IMG/VR virus record: IMGVR_UViG_3300005294_000055
Location: 1 to 40,420 of that record
Origin: a virus
Strand: one strand, 5' to 3'
DNA: 40,420 nucleotides
Shown here: positions 33,911 to 40,420 of the stretch, one piece after another
Layout: each line of letters opens with the position of its first letter
How positions within the stretch are numbered: the stretch's first letter is position 1
Notes under the pieces: model-generated
What the model was told of the DNA's origin: nothing
What the model saw: only the letters and a program-made list of their open reading frames with translations
Database searches by the model: none
Position numbers and translations under genes: made by a program

Positions 33911-34213
33911 TTAGTTTGACGTGTCGCTCGAGTCGCCGTTATCACCACCGCGCGGTTCGCTCGTCATCTCGTACTTGATGCGCGTGAGACCGAGGTTCGC
34001 GTAGTCAGGAGTGTCGAGGAACTCCACAACTTTACGCGCGTCGGACATGATGCGATCCACGTGCAACTGTGCTCCGGGGATGACGTTGCCCTGTGCATCG
34101 AGGACTTTGACGAAGAAGTGGAACGTGCGCTTCTGCGCCTGTCTGGCTGCAATCTTCTTCTTTGCAGCCGCACCAAATGTGGAGGAGGAAGACGTAGCTG
34201 GCTTGGTAGCCAT
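33911..34213 (-). CDS. Hypothetical protein, Ser-rich N-terminus and acidic tail
   Basis: 100 residues from ATG 34213, which has ATGAGG 10 bases upstream; an ATG at 34225 is less likely because it is part of that ribosome site. A basic, Ser/Ala/Lys-rich N-terminus (about 1-30) leads into a beta-rich core (RTFHFFVKVLDAQGNVIPGA, about 30-49) and a short acidic Gly/Asp/Ser tail (about 86-100). An acidic tail after a beta core recalls single-strand binding proteins, but the core is short and I do not assign it. It lies between the DUF669-like gene and the helicase. Confidence 0.7.
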   Translation of the reverse strand: MATKPATSSSSTFGAAAKKKIAARQAQKRTFHFFVKVLDAQGNVIPGAQLHVDRIMSDARKVVEFLDTPDYANLGLTRIKYEMTSEPRGGDNGDSSDTSN

Positions 34214-34286
34214 ATGATACCTCATTGAGAGTTAGGGATGAAAGTGAGCAGCCGTGAAGCTGCTCACTTGTTGTAGCATGGAGATG

Positions 34287-34694
34287 CTAGAGAGGCAACA
34301 CCTGACCCACTTCGGTGCGGGGGTTGTTCTCAAGGTCGCGACCAATGCGAGTGCGAGCGGATGCCTTCTTGCCCACGAACTCGTTCGGGTCGATCTCAGC
34401 CGACATCGGAACGCCGAAGGCTTTGCATGTGGACTTCATCCTCCACCTGTCGGCAGGGATGTCACGTGCGACGATGTTCAGTGTGAAGGTGAGACTGTCA
34501 ACACCCTCACCCGGATCGAAGTCAGCCGGGAAGTCTTCACGCTCGATCTGCAAGGTGAGCGTCAACATCGGGTTGCCCGATGAAGCAGCCACCTTATCGA
34601 CTGCACCAATACATGTGCAGGGATACACGCCAACGGGGAGCTGCGGAGGTGGCTCAGCGTCAGCGATGTTCTGACTAAAGGAGATAAGCGCCAT
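34287..34694 (-). CDS. DUF669-like putative single-strand binding protein
   Basis: 135 residues from ATG 34694, with TGAGGTAT upstream. The phrase CIGAVDKVAASSGNPMLTLT, the following beta strands, and the late GVPM...FVGKKASARTRIG resemble the phage DUF669-type family. Those genes are usually found next to RecA-fold annealing/recombination ATPases and are thought to bind single-stranded DNA. Here the ATPase gene is immediately upstream, which supports the call. An N-terminal segment (EPPPQLPVGVYPC) is unlike most members. Similarity is judged by eye. Confidence 0.55.
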   Translation of the reverse strand: MALISFSQNIADAEPPPQLPVGVYPCTCIGAVDKVAASSGNPMLTLTLQIEREDFPADFDPGEGVDSLTFTLNIVARDIPADRWRMKSTCKAFGVPMSAEIDPNEFVGKKASARTRIGRDLENNPRTEVGQVLPL

Positions 34695-34723
34695 TGTAGT
34701 ATACCTCATGCTTTGCTGTTATT

Positions 34724-34784
34724 AGCGACTGTTGATTGTAGTTGAGCATGATGCCATCGGCAAGTCGCTAGATGTCGTGGCATC
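34724..34784. other. Interleaved inverted repeats between ATPase and DUF669-like gene
   Basis: AGCGACT (34724-34730) pairs with AGTCGCT (34763-34769), and GATGCCA (34750-34756) with TGGCATC (34778-34784). The pairs interleave, so the RNA could form a pseudoknot or switch between two hairpins. No T tract is seen. A candidate promoter lies in the same bases. Confidence 0.45.
34735..34763 (-). promoter_or_regulatory. Candidate promoter for the DUF669-like gene
   Basis: On the minus strand TTGCCG (34763-34758, four of six) is followed after 17 bases by TACAAT (34740-34735, five of six). The -10 box lies 40 bases before the ATG. It overlaps the interleaved repeats. Confidence 0.45.
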
Positions 34785-34809
34785 ACTTCTGTAGTAGCAC
34801 TAGATGTAG

Positions 34810-35604
34810 CTACTTCGGAAGCTGTAATTTCTTGTGACCATCTGTAGTGTAGATGTGCCACCAGTTTGCGAGCGTCTGTCCTTCGTCTTTGTTCGCGTTG
34901 TAGAACCACGTGAAGGAGGTGGCAGATGTCATGTCGAACATACGTGACTTCATAGGAGAGCGCAGACGTTCAGGTCTGATAGCGATAGTGCGTTTGCCAT
35001 TCTGATCACGCATGTGCCACACTTCGCTGATGTCTTTACTCGTCACGTTAGGTAGCTGTCCACCTAGCATCATCTTCACACTCACGACGCGACCTTGATC
35101 GTCTACGTCGCCGTCGCGCTCATGTGTTATCAAGATCAAGTGCTTGTTCAGCCTGCCAGTGATACGCAGCAAGTTGCTTATAAGAGAACCAACGTAGCTG
35201 TTGCGTAGACCATAGCCAGAGATGCCCGGTGCTTCGTAGGTAGCACGGAAGCGAGCACTCGACGCTTGAGGTTGAGTGACGGCGTAGCGCAGTGCAATCT
35301 CACTGAACTTGGTGAGTGAGTCGAAGATGAGAGTGTCATAGTTCCCGAGTATATCGGTTATACCAAATGGGTCGATGTCATTAGCCCTACGCATGATCTC
35401 GCTGGGTGTGTTGTTGGCGAAGTTGATACGAAACCAGTTAGGCATGTGTCGGATTGACATGTCGCCGTCTGGGTCGAACAGTAGTATGAGCTTCTTGCCC
35501 GGTGCAGTAGCTGCGAGTGTGGTCTTGCCACAGCCACTCTCGCCCCAGAGGATCATAGTCAGACGCGATAGAGCGTCGGTTGGTTGTTCTATCTTTATTT
35601 CCAC
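34810..35604 (-). CDS. RecA-fold ATPase, Sak4-like recombinase
   Basis: 264 residues, starting with GTG at 35604 after GAGGAGATGACTT; an ATG upstream in another frame stops after four codons. Walker A is GESGCGKTTL (21-30, Lys27) and Walker B is YDTLIFDSLTKF (about 89-100). A later LNKHLILITHERD fits the sensor strand of the AAA_24/Sak4 group. Sak4 proteins are phage single-strand annealing or strand-exchange ATPases that work with a single-strand binding protein; the DUF669-like gene follows at once. It would support recombination-dependent replication and repair. Confidence 0.8.
   Translation of the reverse strand: MEIKIEQPTDALSRLTMILWGESGCGKTTLAATAPGKKLILLFDPDGDMSIRHMPNWFRINFANNTPSEIMRRANDIDPFGITDILGNYDTLIFDSLTKFSEIALRYAVTQPQASSARFRATYEAPGISGYGLRNSYVGSLISNLLRITGRLNKHLILITHERDGDVDDQGRVVSVKMMLGGQLPNVTSKDISEVWHMRDQNGKRTIAIRPERLRSPMKSRMFDMTSATSFTWFYNANKDEGQTLANWWHIYTTDGHKKLQLPK
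35349..35363 (-). repeat. Dyad motif copy I
   Basis: Minus strand GTATAACCGATATAC, inside the Sak4-like gene. Both arms are perfect; it is one base different from copy D. Confidence 0.6.
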
Positions 35605-35618
35605 AAGTCATCTCCTCA

Positions 35619-35741
35619 TTACATAAACTTCACACATGTGACAATTGTGATGACAATTATCAACGCGACGATTGTAAATAACTTGAGTACATGCGGTGGA
35701 CGATATAACCACAACATGTGCAACAGGCGTCTGTCTATCAT
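35619..35741 (-). CDS. Small single-helix membrane protein
   Basis: 40 residues. The ATG at 35741 shares one base with the nuclease stop (TGATG), giving translational coupling; TAA at 35621-35619. A basic N-terminus (MIDRRLLHMLWLYRPPHVLK) is followed by one clear transmembrane segment, about 21-37 (LFTIVALIIVITIVTCV). The stop is followed at once by the ribosome site of the ATPase gene. A membrane peptide inside a recombination operon is unusual; it could anchor a complex, affect the host membrane, or be a lysis-timing or exclusion factor. No family is recognised. Confidence 0.7.
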   Translation of the reverse strand: MIDRRLLHMLWLYRPPHVLKLFTIVALIIVITIVTCVKFM

Positions 35742-36820
35742 CAATCGACTGCCAATGTTGGCTCGACACCTGCGAGCGGGTTCCAACGTTCTGCCTTCAT
35801 CTCATTCTCAAACATGTGTTTTCTCATTTCCTCAGTCTCAACGCAGAACGGTATGAATGAGCAACTACGGAAGTAGCGATTGCAGGAGTGAGTGTACATA
35901 GGCGCATTCCACGGTGTGGTGTCATGCTTATCGAGTGTGGATAGGGTGTGATCTACCCATTGCGACCATGCGACGAAGTCTCCTGCGGACCTTGTCACTG
36001 GATAGCGTGTTGAGCCGTCGCCATAGAGCGAGGACTTGGGGACTGGTAGCTGTGTGCCCCATATGTGAGCTTCATCTATCTTCTCCTCCGTGATGGCACA
36101 CATAGCGACGCAATAGCCAGTGACTTGTTGAGATGTATCGAACGAGTTGCTCCACACTGTGTCTATGCGAGCACCTGTCTTGTTCTCATGCACCTCTGGT
36201 GTCTTCTGTGTTTCTTTCATAGTGTCGAAGCACAGAGCATCAATTCGACCAACGAACCTGATTGGGTTGCGGGTGTCGAACTTGACTGTGACATCGAACG
36301 GAATTTCCACACCCACGTGGATGCCGTGGTACTTGTAGACTGGAATGAAGCGACCCAGTGGGTAGCGTTGCACATAGTTGATAGCTGCAGCTTCGAGGTT
36401 GGATTGAGTGCGTTTGGTGTCATTAGGACTATCATGGAAGCCCGATGTTTCGAGGATGTTGAGTGCCATTTGCATGCAGCGCGTTTCAGCGTCTTCAGAG
36501 ACATTGGTGAAGTACTTCATCGCTTGTGTCCACCTATCCACACCGTAGAGAGTGAACGCATAGCTGCTGATGTCGTCTAGTAGTGCGTCAGAGCCATTGA
36601 AGTAGTGCTCAAGCATGTCAAAGAGGCGCACGCAAGCGAACACGTCATGCATTGCTCTGCCCGCCTCAAGGGGCATAGCTCGTTCAACACCGTGTTCGAA
36701 GCGCTTGCCGTGGTAGGCGTGAATGATGCCCCAACGTGGGCACATGTTGATTGCTGTGAGTGTGCTGTAGTCGACCCAGTCTAGTGCTGTGTCTGTTGTT
36801 GGCTCAACGGTGATAGTCAT
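35741..36820 (-). CDS. Cas4-like PD-(D/E)XK exonuclease with Fe-S cysteines
   Basis: 359 residues. Signature residues of the Cas4/AddB-type nuclease group are visible in order: Cys27 (INMCPR), GRAMHDVF with the helix His, Asp194 in FVGRIDAL, Glu212 and Lys214 in VHENKTG, then QVTGYCVA. The C-terminal cysteines are Cys313, Cys320 and Cys326 (SCNRYFRSCSFIPFC). The four cysteines would hold a 4Fe-4S cluster. Such phage nucleases resect DNA ends to make single strands for recombination, which fits the Sak4-like ATPase next door. GAGGACAT precedes the ATG; the start shares a base with the previous stop. Confidence 0.87.
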   Translation of the reverse strand: MTITVEPTTDTALDWVDYSTLTAINMCPRWGIIHAYHGKRFEHGVERAMPLEAGRAMHDVFACVRLFDMLEHYFNGSDALLDDISSYAFTLYGVDRWTQAMKYFTNVSEDAETRCMQMALNILETSGFHDSPNDTKRTQSNLEAAAINYVQRYPLGRFIPVYKYHGIHVGVEIPFDVTVKFDTRNPIRFVGRIDALCFDTMKETQKTPEVHENKTGARIDTVWSNSFDTSQQVTGYCVAMCAITEEKIDEAHIWGTQLPVPKSSLYGDGSTRYPVTRSAGDFVAWSQWVDHTLSTLDKHDTTPWNAPMYTHSCNRYFRSCSFIPFCVETEEMRKHMFENEMKAERWNPLAGVEPTLAVD

Positions 36821-37086
36821 CAGTGGATGTCCTCTGATGCTTCGTTGTCAGGATGATGCTTGCGTTGTAGCTCAGCCCACTCGCGGCGCAGCTTGACACC
36901 AACAGTGGAGATGTCAGCTACGATGTCTGCCATCTTGTCGGTGAGAGTGATGATTTGCTTCATCTCTTGACGCAGCATCTCGTTGTCTTCAGCTAGGCGT
37001 TCAAGCATTATGGTGACGCCCTTCTCCAAGCCGTGAGCACGTAGTGTATGGCGCACATCGCGAGCGCGTTGGACATACTCGACCAT
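36820..37086 (-). CDS. Small coiled-coil hypothetical protein
   Basis: 88 residues from ATG 37086, two bases after the preceding stop, with CAGGAACAT upstream. Longer starts would overlap the upstream gene. Helical throughout, with Met/Glu/Leu-rich heptads (MLERLAEDNEMLRQEMKQII, about 27-46). No family is recognised. It is coupled to the nuclease gene by a one-base overlap. Confidence 0.7.
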   Translation of the reverse strand: MVEYVQRARDVRHTLRAHGLEKGVTIMLERLAEDNEMLRQEMKQIITLTDKMADIVADISTVGVKLRREWAELQRKHHPDNEASEDIH

Positions 37087-37088
37087 CG

Positions 37089-37439
37089 TTATGTTCCTGT
37101 CTTGAATAGGTTGGTTGCTGTTAGTGGATCGTCGCATGAGAGGTCGTCAATGAGCTGTTGCGGTGTATAATGAGTATACACTGAGTTGTCGTTGCCCTGT
37201 CTGACGAGGAGTGTTTGCGTGCTGATTGCGTAGTTGATAGTACGACTGAACCAACGGAAGCCGACGTTACCTGTGCGATGGTCATGCCAGCCTCCTCGGG
37301 CATTGCGGCTGGCATGTAGTGCCATGAGGATGCGTGGCATGTCGAGGAGGATGCGACGTTGTGCTCTTATCTGGTATTCACGTCGCTTGGCTGCGAGTGT
37401 TGCCTTTCTGGCCTTACCAAGTGGGTATTCGGTAGGCAT
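37089..37439 (-). CDS. Hypothetical basic protein
   Basis: 116 residues. The ATG at 37439 has GAGGACTAC upstream. The N-terminus is very basic and helical (KARKATLAAKRREYQIRAQR, about 9-28), suggesting nucleic-acid contact. The centre has a Trp/Gly-rich turn (NARGGWHDHRTGNVGFRWFS), and the end is polar. No family is recognised. Motif copy J lies within it. Confidence 0.65.
   Translation of the reverse strand: MPTEYPLGKARKATLAAKRREYQIRAQRRILLDMPRILMALHASRNARGGWHDHRTGNVGFRWFSRTINYAISTQTLLVRQGNDNSVYTHYTPQQLIDDLSCDDPLTATNLFKTGT
37165..37179 (+). repeat. Dyad motif copy J (exact 15-mer)
   Basis: GTATAATGAGTATAC inside a leftward hypothetical gene, where the minus strand encodes VYTHYT. Confidence 0.7.
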
Positions 37440-37451
37440 GTGGTGTAGTCC

Positions 37452-37838
37452 TCATGTTGGAGGAACGTTTGTGTATTGGAGCTGCATAGCTCGTAGATCG
37501 CGGACGAGTAGCTCGAAGCGTTCAAGCGCTTTGTCTGTTGCAGCAAGTGCGCGCTCTGCAGCAGTGATCTTGCGCTCCATTCTATCACGCTGTGAGATCA
37601 ACGTTGTATGTACGCGAGCTTCGCCTGCTTGCTTGAGAGCTTTAGCAGCTTTCATACGACGCTCGCGCAGTTGGATGATGAACTGTTGCAGCTCGAGGTC
37701 TGTCATCTGCAGCAGTGATTTAGGTGTGACGACGTAGTCAGTAGACGCAGTTAGAGGCTGCGCAGCTAGTTGCTGCACAGCCCCTTTCGTCTTGAGCCTG
37801 ACGACGTTTGTTGCCTGCTTGTCGTCGGGCGCATTCAT
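37452..37838 (-). CDS. Coiled-coil hypothetical protein
   Basis: 128 residues. The start is ATG 37838, which shares one base with the preceding stop (TGATG); a longer frame would overlap the preceding gene completely. The central and C-terminal part (about 50-120) is a long charged helix (LQQFIIQLRERRMKAAKALK; RMERKITAAERALAATDKAL). The N-terminal ~40 residues are polar. No family is recognised. It is one of several short helical proteins in the early operon. Confidence 0.7.
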   Translation of the reverse strand: MNAPDDKQATNVVRLKTKGAVQQLAAQPLTASTDYVVTPKSLLQMTDLELQQFIIQLRERRMKAAKALKQAGEARVHTTLISQRDRMERKITAAERALAATDKALERFELLVRDLRAMQLQYTNVPPT

Positions 37839-38281
37839 CAAGCGACCTCTTGCTTCTTCACAAGCGGAATGGCTTTGATGATAGTTGCTGGAGTGGAGAG
37901 CTTCTCCACCTTCGCAATGCACTCATCGATGAGATCGACCTTGACGCCACGACGCACGAGTTCTGTGCGAAGCTCATCTACACTGACGCGTTTGGACGGC
38001 GTGTTGGCGTTGAACTCGATACGCCAATCTACGCCATCTGTATAATCAGTATACTTCTTCATGTACGACGTTGCACGAGAACGAACTAGACCAATGGTCA
38101 GTTCGTTGTTCTCCATGATATTTCCCTTCGCGTCGTCGTAGCGAGCGTTCGCATTGCTACGCAGTAACTCAGCAGTGTACAGCTCTGCTGCCATCTGGTC
38201 GACTGCATCTTGTGTAGTGCGCACACCTGAGAACCCTTTGATTGCTTCAGATGCACGTTGCTCGACTGATTTAGTAGCCAT
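37838..38281 (-). CDS. Hypothetical protein, first of the mid early operon
   Basis: 147 residues. ATG at 38281 has GAGGAGCTAAAGAG upstream. An extended -10 promoter lies 36-63 bases before it. Mixed alpha/beta: a helical N-terminus (about 1-55), then DWRIEFNANTPSKRVSVDEL and a helix with RRGVKVDLIDECIAKVEK. Not recognised. Motif copy K lies inside. Confidence 0.7.
   Translation of the reverse strand: MATKSVEQRASEAIKGFSGVRTTQDAVDQMAAELYTAELLRSNANARYDDAKGNIMENNELTIGLVRSRATSYMKKYTDYTDGVDWRIEFNANTPSKRVSVDELRTELVRRGVKVDLIDECIAKVEKLSTPATIIKAIPLVKKQEVA
38040..38054 (+). repeat. Dyad motif copy K
   Basis: GTATAATCAGTATAC, one base from the exact 15-mer, with perfect arms, inside the preceding early gene. 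Confidence 0.7.
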
Positions 38282-38316
38282 CTCTTTAGCTCCTCATTTG
38301 TTGTTACGACTGAAGT

Positions 38317-38344
38317 ATTATAGCATAATAGCAGACAAATGCAA
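38317..38344 (-). promoter_or_regulatory. Extended -10 sigma70-like promoter
   Basis: On the minus strand, ATGCTATAAT carries a TGn extended -10 with a perfect TATAAT (38322-38317). TTGCAT (38344-38339) stands 16 bases upstream as a weak -35. It drives the leftward genes from 38281 on. Confidence 0.6.
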
Positions 38345-38346
38345 GG

Positions 38347-39018
38347 TCATGTTCTGGCTGCAGCTCCTTTCTTCTTGCGCGGTTTCAGTTGTGCGACATA
38401 TGTATCTCCCCATTCCCAAGGTATATGCTTGTATAGCTGTCGTAGTCTGATGCGACGTATGACTGACGACTCTACAAACATGTTGTACTCAACACGCATG
38501 CGCTCTGAGATGTAGACAGAGGTTGTGCCTATCTCTAGCATCTGCATGATGCGCTTGACGTGTATCATCTTCATGCCCACGCGCTCACGTTGGAGCATGT
38601 CTTGTACGTTGTCGTGTTGAGTGCCGACCTTGAGGTGGTGTGGATTGCAGCACCAACAGTGGTCACACGAGTGTCTTATCACCTCAAAGTCACCTAGCTC
38701 GCGGCCGTAGTAGAGTTCGTAGACGACGCGATAGGTGTAGTAGTCGTCACCAGCTATAGTAACGCGCGGACGCCGCTCGCCGCGAGTACCAAGGTTGTGA
38801 GCACCTCTCCATTCCCAACACACGTTAGCGTCACCGTCATGCATGTTAATGCGACGAAACACATCGTGTTTCTCATTGCGTGCTTTTGGGCGGATGTGTG
38901 CCTTGAGCTTGCGCGGAAGACGCGGTCGTATGGCTGCAGGATCATCATTGTTTTGGTCGTCCTCTAGATCGTATTTGTACTTGTATTTGATGTTCTTCAT
39001 ACTTCTGGTTTCGACCAT
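38347..39018 (-). CDS. HNH endonuclease (HNH_3 type)
   Basis: 223 residues. A classic phage HNH_3 core runs at about 67-145: VCWEWRGAHN, a middle strand RPRVTIAG with YTYRVVYELYYG, then IRHSCDHCWCC and NPHHLKVGTQ. Likely metal and active-site residues are His116, Cys118, Cys121, Cys124 and His128, plus the NVQDM that follows. The C-terminal ~70 residues are basic with a helix-turn-helix-like segment (VKRIMQMLEIGTTSVYISER). Free-standing enzymes of this type act as homing endonucleases or cut DNA during packaging. Lys/Tyr-rich N-terminus. GGATGAG precedes the ATG. Confidence 0.88.
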   Translation of the reverse strand: MVETRSMKNIKYKYKYDLEDDQNNDDPAAIRPRLPRKLKAHIRPKARNEKHDVFRRINMHDGDANVCWEWRGAHNLGTRGERRPRVTIAGDDYYTYRVVYELYYGRELGDFEVIRHSCDHCWCCNPHHLKVGTQHDNVQDMLQRERVGMKMIHVKRIMQMLEIGTTSVYISERMRVEYNMFVESSVIRRIRLRQLYKHIPWEWGDTYVAQLKPRKKKGAAART

Positions 39019-39027
39019 CTGTCTGTC

Positions 39028-40290
39028 TCATCCTGTTGTGTCTGTGTCATAGACGCGCTCCATGAGCAGAGCGACCTTATCAACGAGCGTGTTCTGCATC
39101 TCTCTGCAGTTGTCTTCGAGGTCTTTCGTCATGTGCAGCCATTCCTCATAGAGGGTGCCAACGAGGCGAGGCATTCCACCTTCAAAGAGGGAGCGAGAGA
39201 TGTAGATGTGTTCGTCAATCATGTCGTACATCCCGAGCTTGGTCTCAGGCAGTTCGAGCACAAAGGTGATCTTGGATGTGTCTATAGACACGCCACTGTA
39301 TTCAAGGATGGCACAAGCACGATGTAGCATTGCAGCTTCATGCTTGAGTAGTTTGATCTTCTTGAGCTGCTCACTGAGCGGCTTCTGGCGTGTATATGCG
39401 CGCAGTGCCCACAGTGGAAGCGGACGCTTGAACGTCATCAAGTGCTCGCATGCAGTGATGAACTGCTTGCTTGTATGAGAAGGCACACTGAAGTGAGCTT
39501 CGAAGTATTTGTCGTTGCTCACCTTCGGCAAGTACTTAATGAGGTCATCGAGCGACATGTGTTGTGCCCACAGCTCAACGAGCTGATGCTCGATGTACCA
39601 TGTGTCCTTGATAGTACGATCCTCAGTCAGTGCAACAGTGGCGATGTAGTCGTATGTGAGGAATGACTCACGCGACAACTTGGTGCCAGTGTACATGCCT
39701 TTGTAGTAGACGACGTTGTCACTGTCCTTCTTCTTGTCGACTGCACGCAGTACACTGTCAGAGACAATCGCAGTGATGCTAGGATTGAGGAAGTACTTGT
39801 CACGGCCATTGTAGACCTCCTCAAACTCAGCACCTACGACGTAGACATAGACGTTGTGTTCGGCTTGCATCTCGTAGGCGTGAGTTGTGAAGTCATCAAC
39901 GTACATCACACCACCGCTCTCATCGAGCGCATTGGTGTATAGCTCTCTGTATGCCTGCCACAGTGACCAGTTGTGGCCGAGGTGAGTGGTGTAGGGGAGT
40001 TCGAAGGTCTTAGTGGTCTCACCTTCTCTCTCAAGGTGACAAGAGATGAAGGAGTGCTTCTTACCGCGGAAGTCCTCTTCACCTATGCTGAAGGTGTATA
40101 CGTCACCAGCAGAGACGATCTGCACATATTGAGCCTCACGCAGCAGGACTGCGAGAGCGTACTTGAAGCCTGTGCCGAAGAAGCCGATCTTCTTAGACTT
40201 GTCTCCCTCCTTCGCAGAGAGGCCAAGCATGGTGAAGGCACGATGATCGATGGTGCCGGGATTGTGGAAGCAGATTGCAGTTGTAGTCAT
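39028..40290 (-). CDS. GHKL-like ATP-binding protein with C-terminal protease-like motif
   Basis: 420 residues from ATG 40290, which has GAGGAAT 8 bases upstream; the ATG at 40305 belongs to that ribosome site. Near the N-terminus FHNPGTID (8-15) and IGFFGTGFKYA (35-45) resemble the G1 and G2 boxes of GHKL ATPases, with LGLSAKEGD between. RELYTNALDESG (Glu116, Asn120, Asp123) resembles the N box but comes after them, so the order is permuted. Near the end TLYEEWLHMTKDLED (from 379) resembles a degenerate zinc-peptidase helix. It is the first leftward gene, so probably expressed early; target unknown. It might remodel a host protein. Confidence 0.65.
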   Translation of the reverse strand: MTTTAICFHNPGTIDHRAFTMLGLSAKEGDKSKKIGFFGTGFKYALAVLLREAQYVQIVSAGDVYTFSIGEEDFRGKKHSFISCHLEREGETTKTFELPYTTHLGHNWSLWQAYRELYTNALDESGGVMYVDDFTTHAYEMQAEHNVYVYVVGAEFEEVYNGRDKYFLNPSITAIVSDSVLRAVDKKKDSDNVVYYKGMYTGTKLSRESFLTYDYIATVALTEDRTIKDTWYIEHQLVELWAQHMSLDDLIKYLPKVSNDKYFEAHFSVPSHTSKQFITACEHLMTFKRPLPLWALRAYTRQKPLSEQLKKIKLLKHEAAMLHRACAILEYSGVSIDTSKITFVLELPETKLGMYDMIDEHIYISRSLFEGGMPRLVGTLYEEWLHMTKDLEDNCREMQNTLVDKVALLMERVYDTDTTG

Positions 40291-40305
40291 AGCTCTATTC
40301 CTCAT

Positions 40306-40420
40306 TGTTGTGTCGTGTTAATAGCATCAACGTCTACAGCGCCATGTTCGACCGTAGTTGACACGCTTCATGCCATGCCTACTACAGATATCACCTCTCC
40401 GCGCCGAAGGCGCGGCTGGG
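40306..40420. other. Non-coding right end with GC hairpin
   Basis: No gene is visible. A perfect 7-bp hairpin, CCGCGCC / GGCGCGG with a GAA loop, lies at 40399-40415. TTGACA occurs on the plus strand at 40358-40363, but no good -10 follows. The stretch should carry the promoter of the leftward arm; on the minus strand TGCTATTAA (40337-40329) is a weak extended -10 without a clear -35. The end probably joins position 1 if the molecule is circular or terminally redundant. Confidence 0.5.

Noticed and set aside
40358-40386. Plus-strand promoter with TTGACA
   Set aside because: No acceptable -10 box at 16-19 bases (best is TACAGA).
1-40420. CRISPR array, insertion sequence, integrase or attachment site
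   Set aside because: No regularly spaced repeats, transposase or recombinase signatures were seen; the dyad motif copies are far apart and irregular.

Overview
The window reads as an essentially complete genome of a tailed double-stranded DNA phage with podovirus-type virion genes. There is a terminase/portal/scaffold/capsid block, two short-tail (tubular A/B-like) proteins, tail fibres, and a run of internal 'ejection' proteins that includes a lytic transglycosylase. No tape-measure, sheath or tail-tube gene of a long-tailed phage is seen. No integrase, phage RNA polymerase, tRNA or CRISPR array was recognised, so it looks lytic and dependent on host RNA polymerase. A Gram-negative host is inferred from the podovirus tail/ejection set and a candidate lysis lipoprotein; no particular host can be named.

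Layout. Positions 1-1276 carry no convincing gene but hold several hairpins, a minus-strand terminator and two copies of a repeated palindromic motif. From 1277 to 29203 all genes run rightward, tightly packed and often overlapping by 1-4 bases: DNA packaging (1277-5165), portal, scaffold and capsid (5158-10962), tail tubular proteins and fibres (11041-18484), small candidate lysis proteins (18485-18885), then low-complexity and internal virion proteins ending in a 1465-residue giant (18900-29203). From 40290 back to 29204 all genes run leftward and form the replication/recombination block: a GHKL-like ATPase, an HNH endonuclease, several small proteins, a Cas4-like nuclease, a RecA-fold ATPase (Sak4-like), a DUF669-like protein, a Dda/RecD-like helicase and a family A DNA polymerase with an N-terminal uracil-DNA-glycosylase-like domain. 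The two arms converge at about 29.2 kb and diverge across the window ends if the molecule is circular or terminally redundant.

Likely cooperation: the leftward arm would be expressed early from sigma70-like promoters (candidates at about 38.3, 34.7 and 33.8 kb) and copy and recombine the DNA. The rightward arm would make the particle, which injects its DNA with the internal proteins.

The most striking signal that no gene explains is a dyad motif, GTATA-N5-TATAC. It occurs nine times with perfect arms and twice more with one arm base changed, scattered over both arms, in coding and non-coding DNA and in both orientations; about 0.04 perfect copies are expected by chance. Four copies share the identical 15-mer GTATAATGAGTATAC. 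One copy covers the -10 box of a good promoter and one ends three bases before the start codon of the giant virion gene. This looks like a genome-wide set of binding sites, comparable in layout to phage stoperators, with no recognised partner protein. Three small genes under 60 codons (18718-18885, 29204-29353, 35619-35741) are also reported here.
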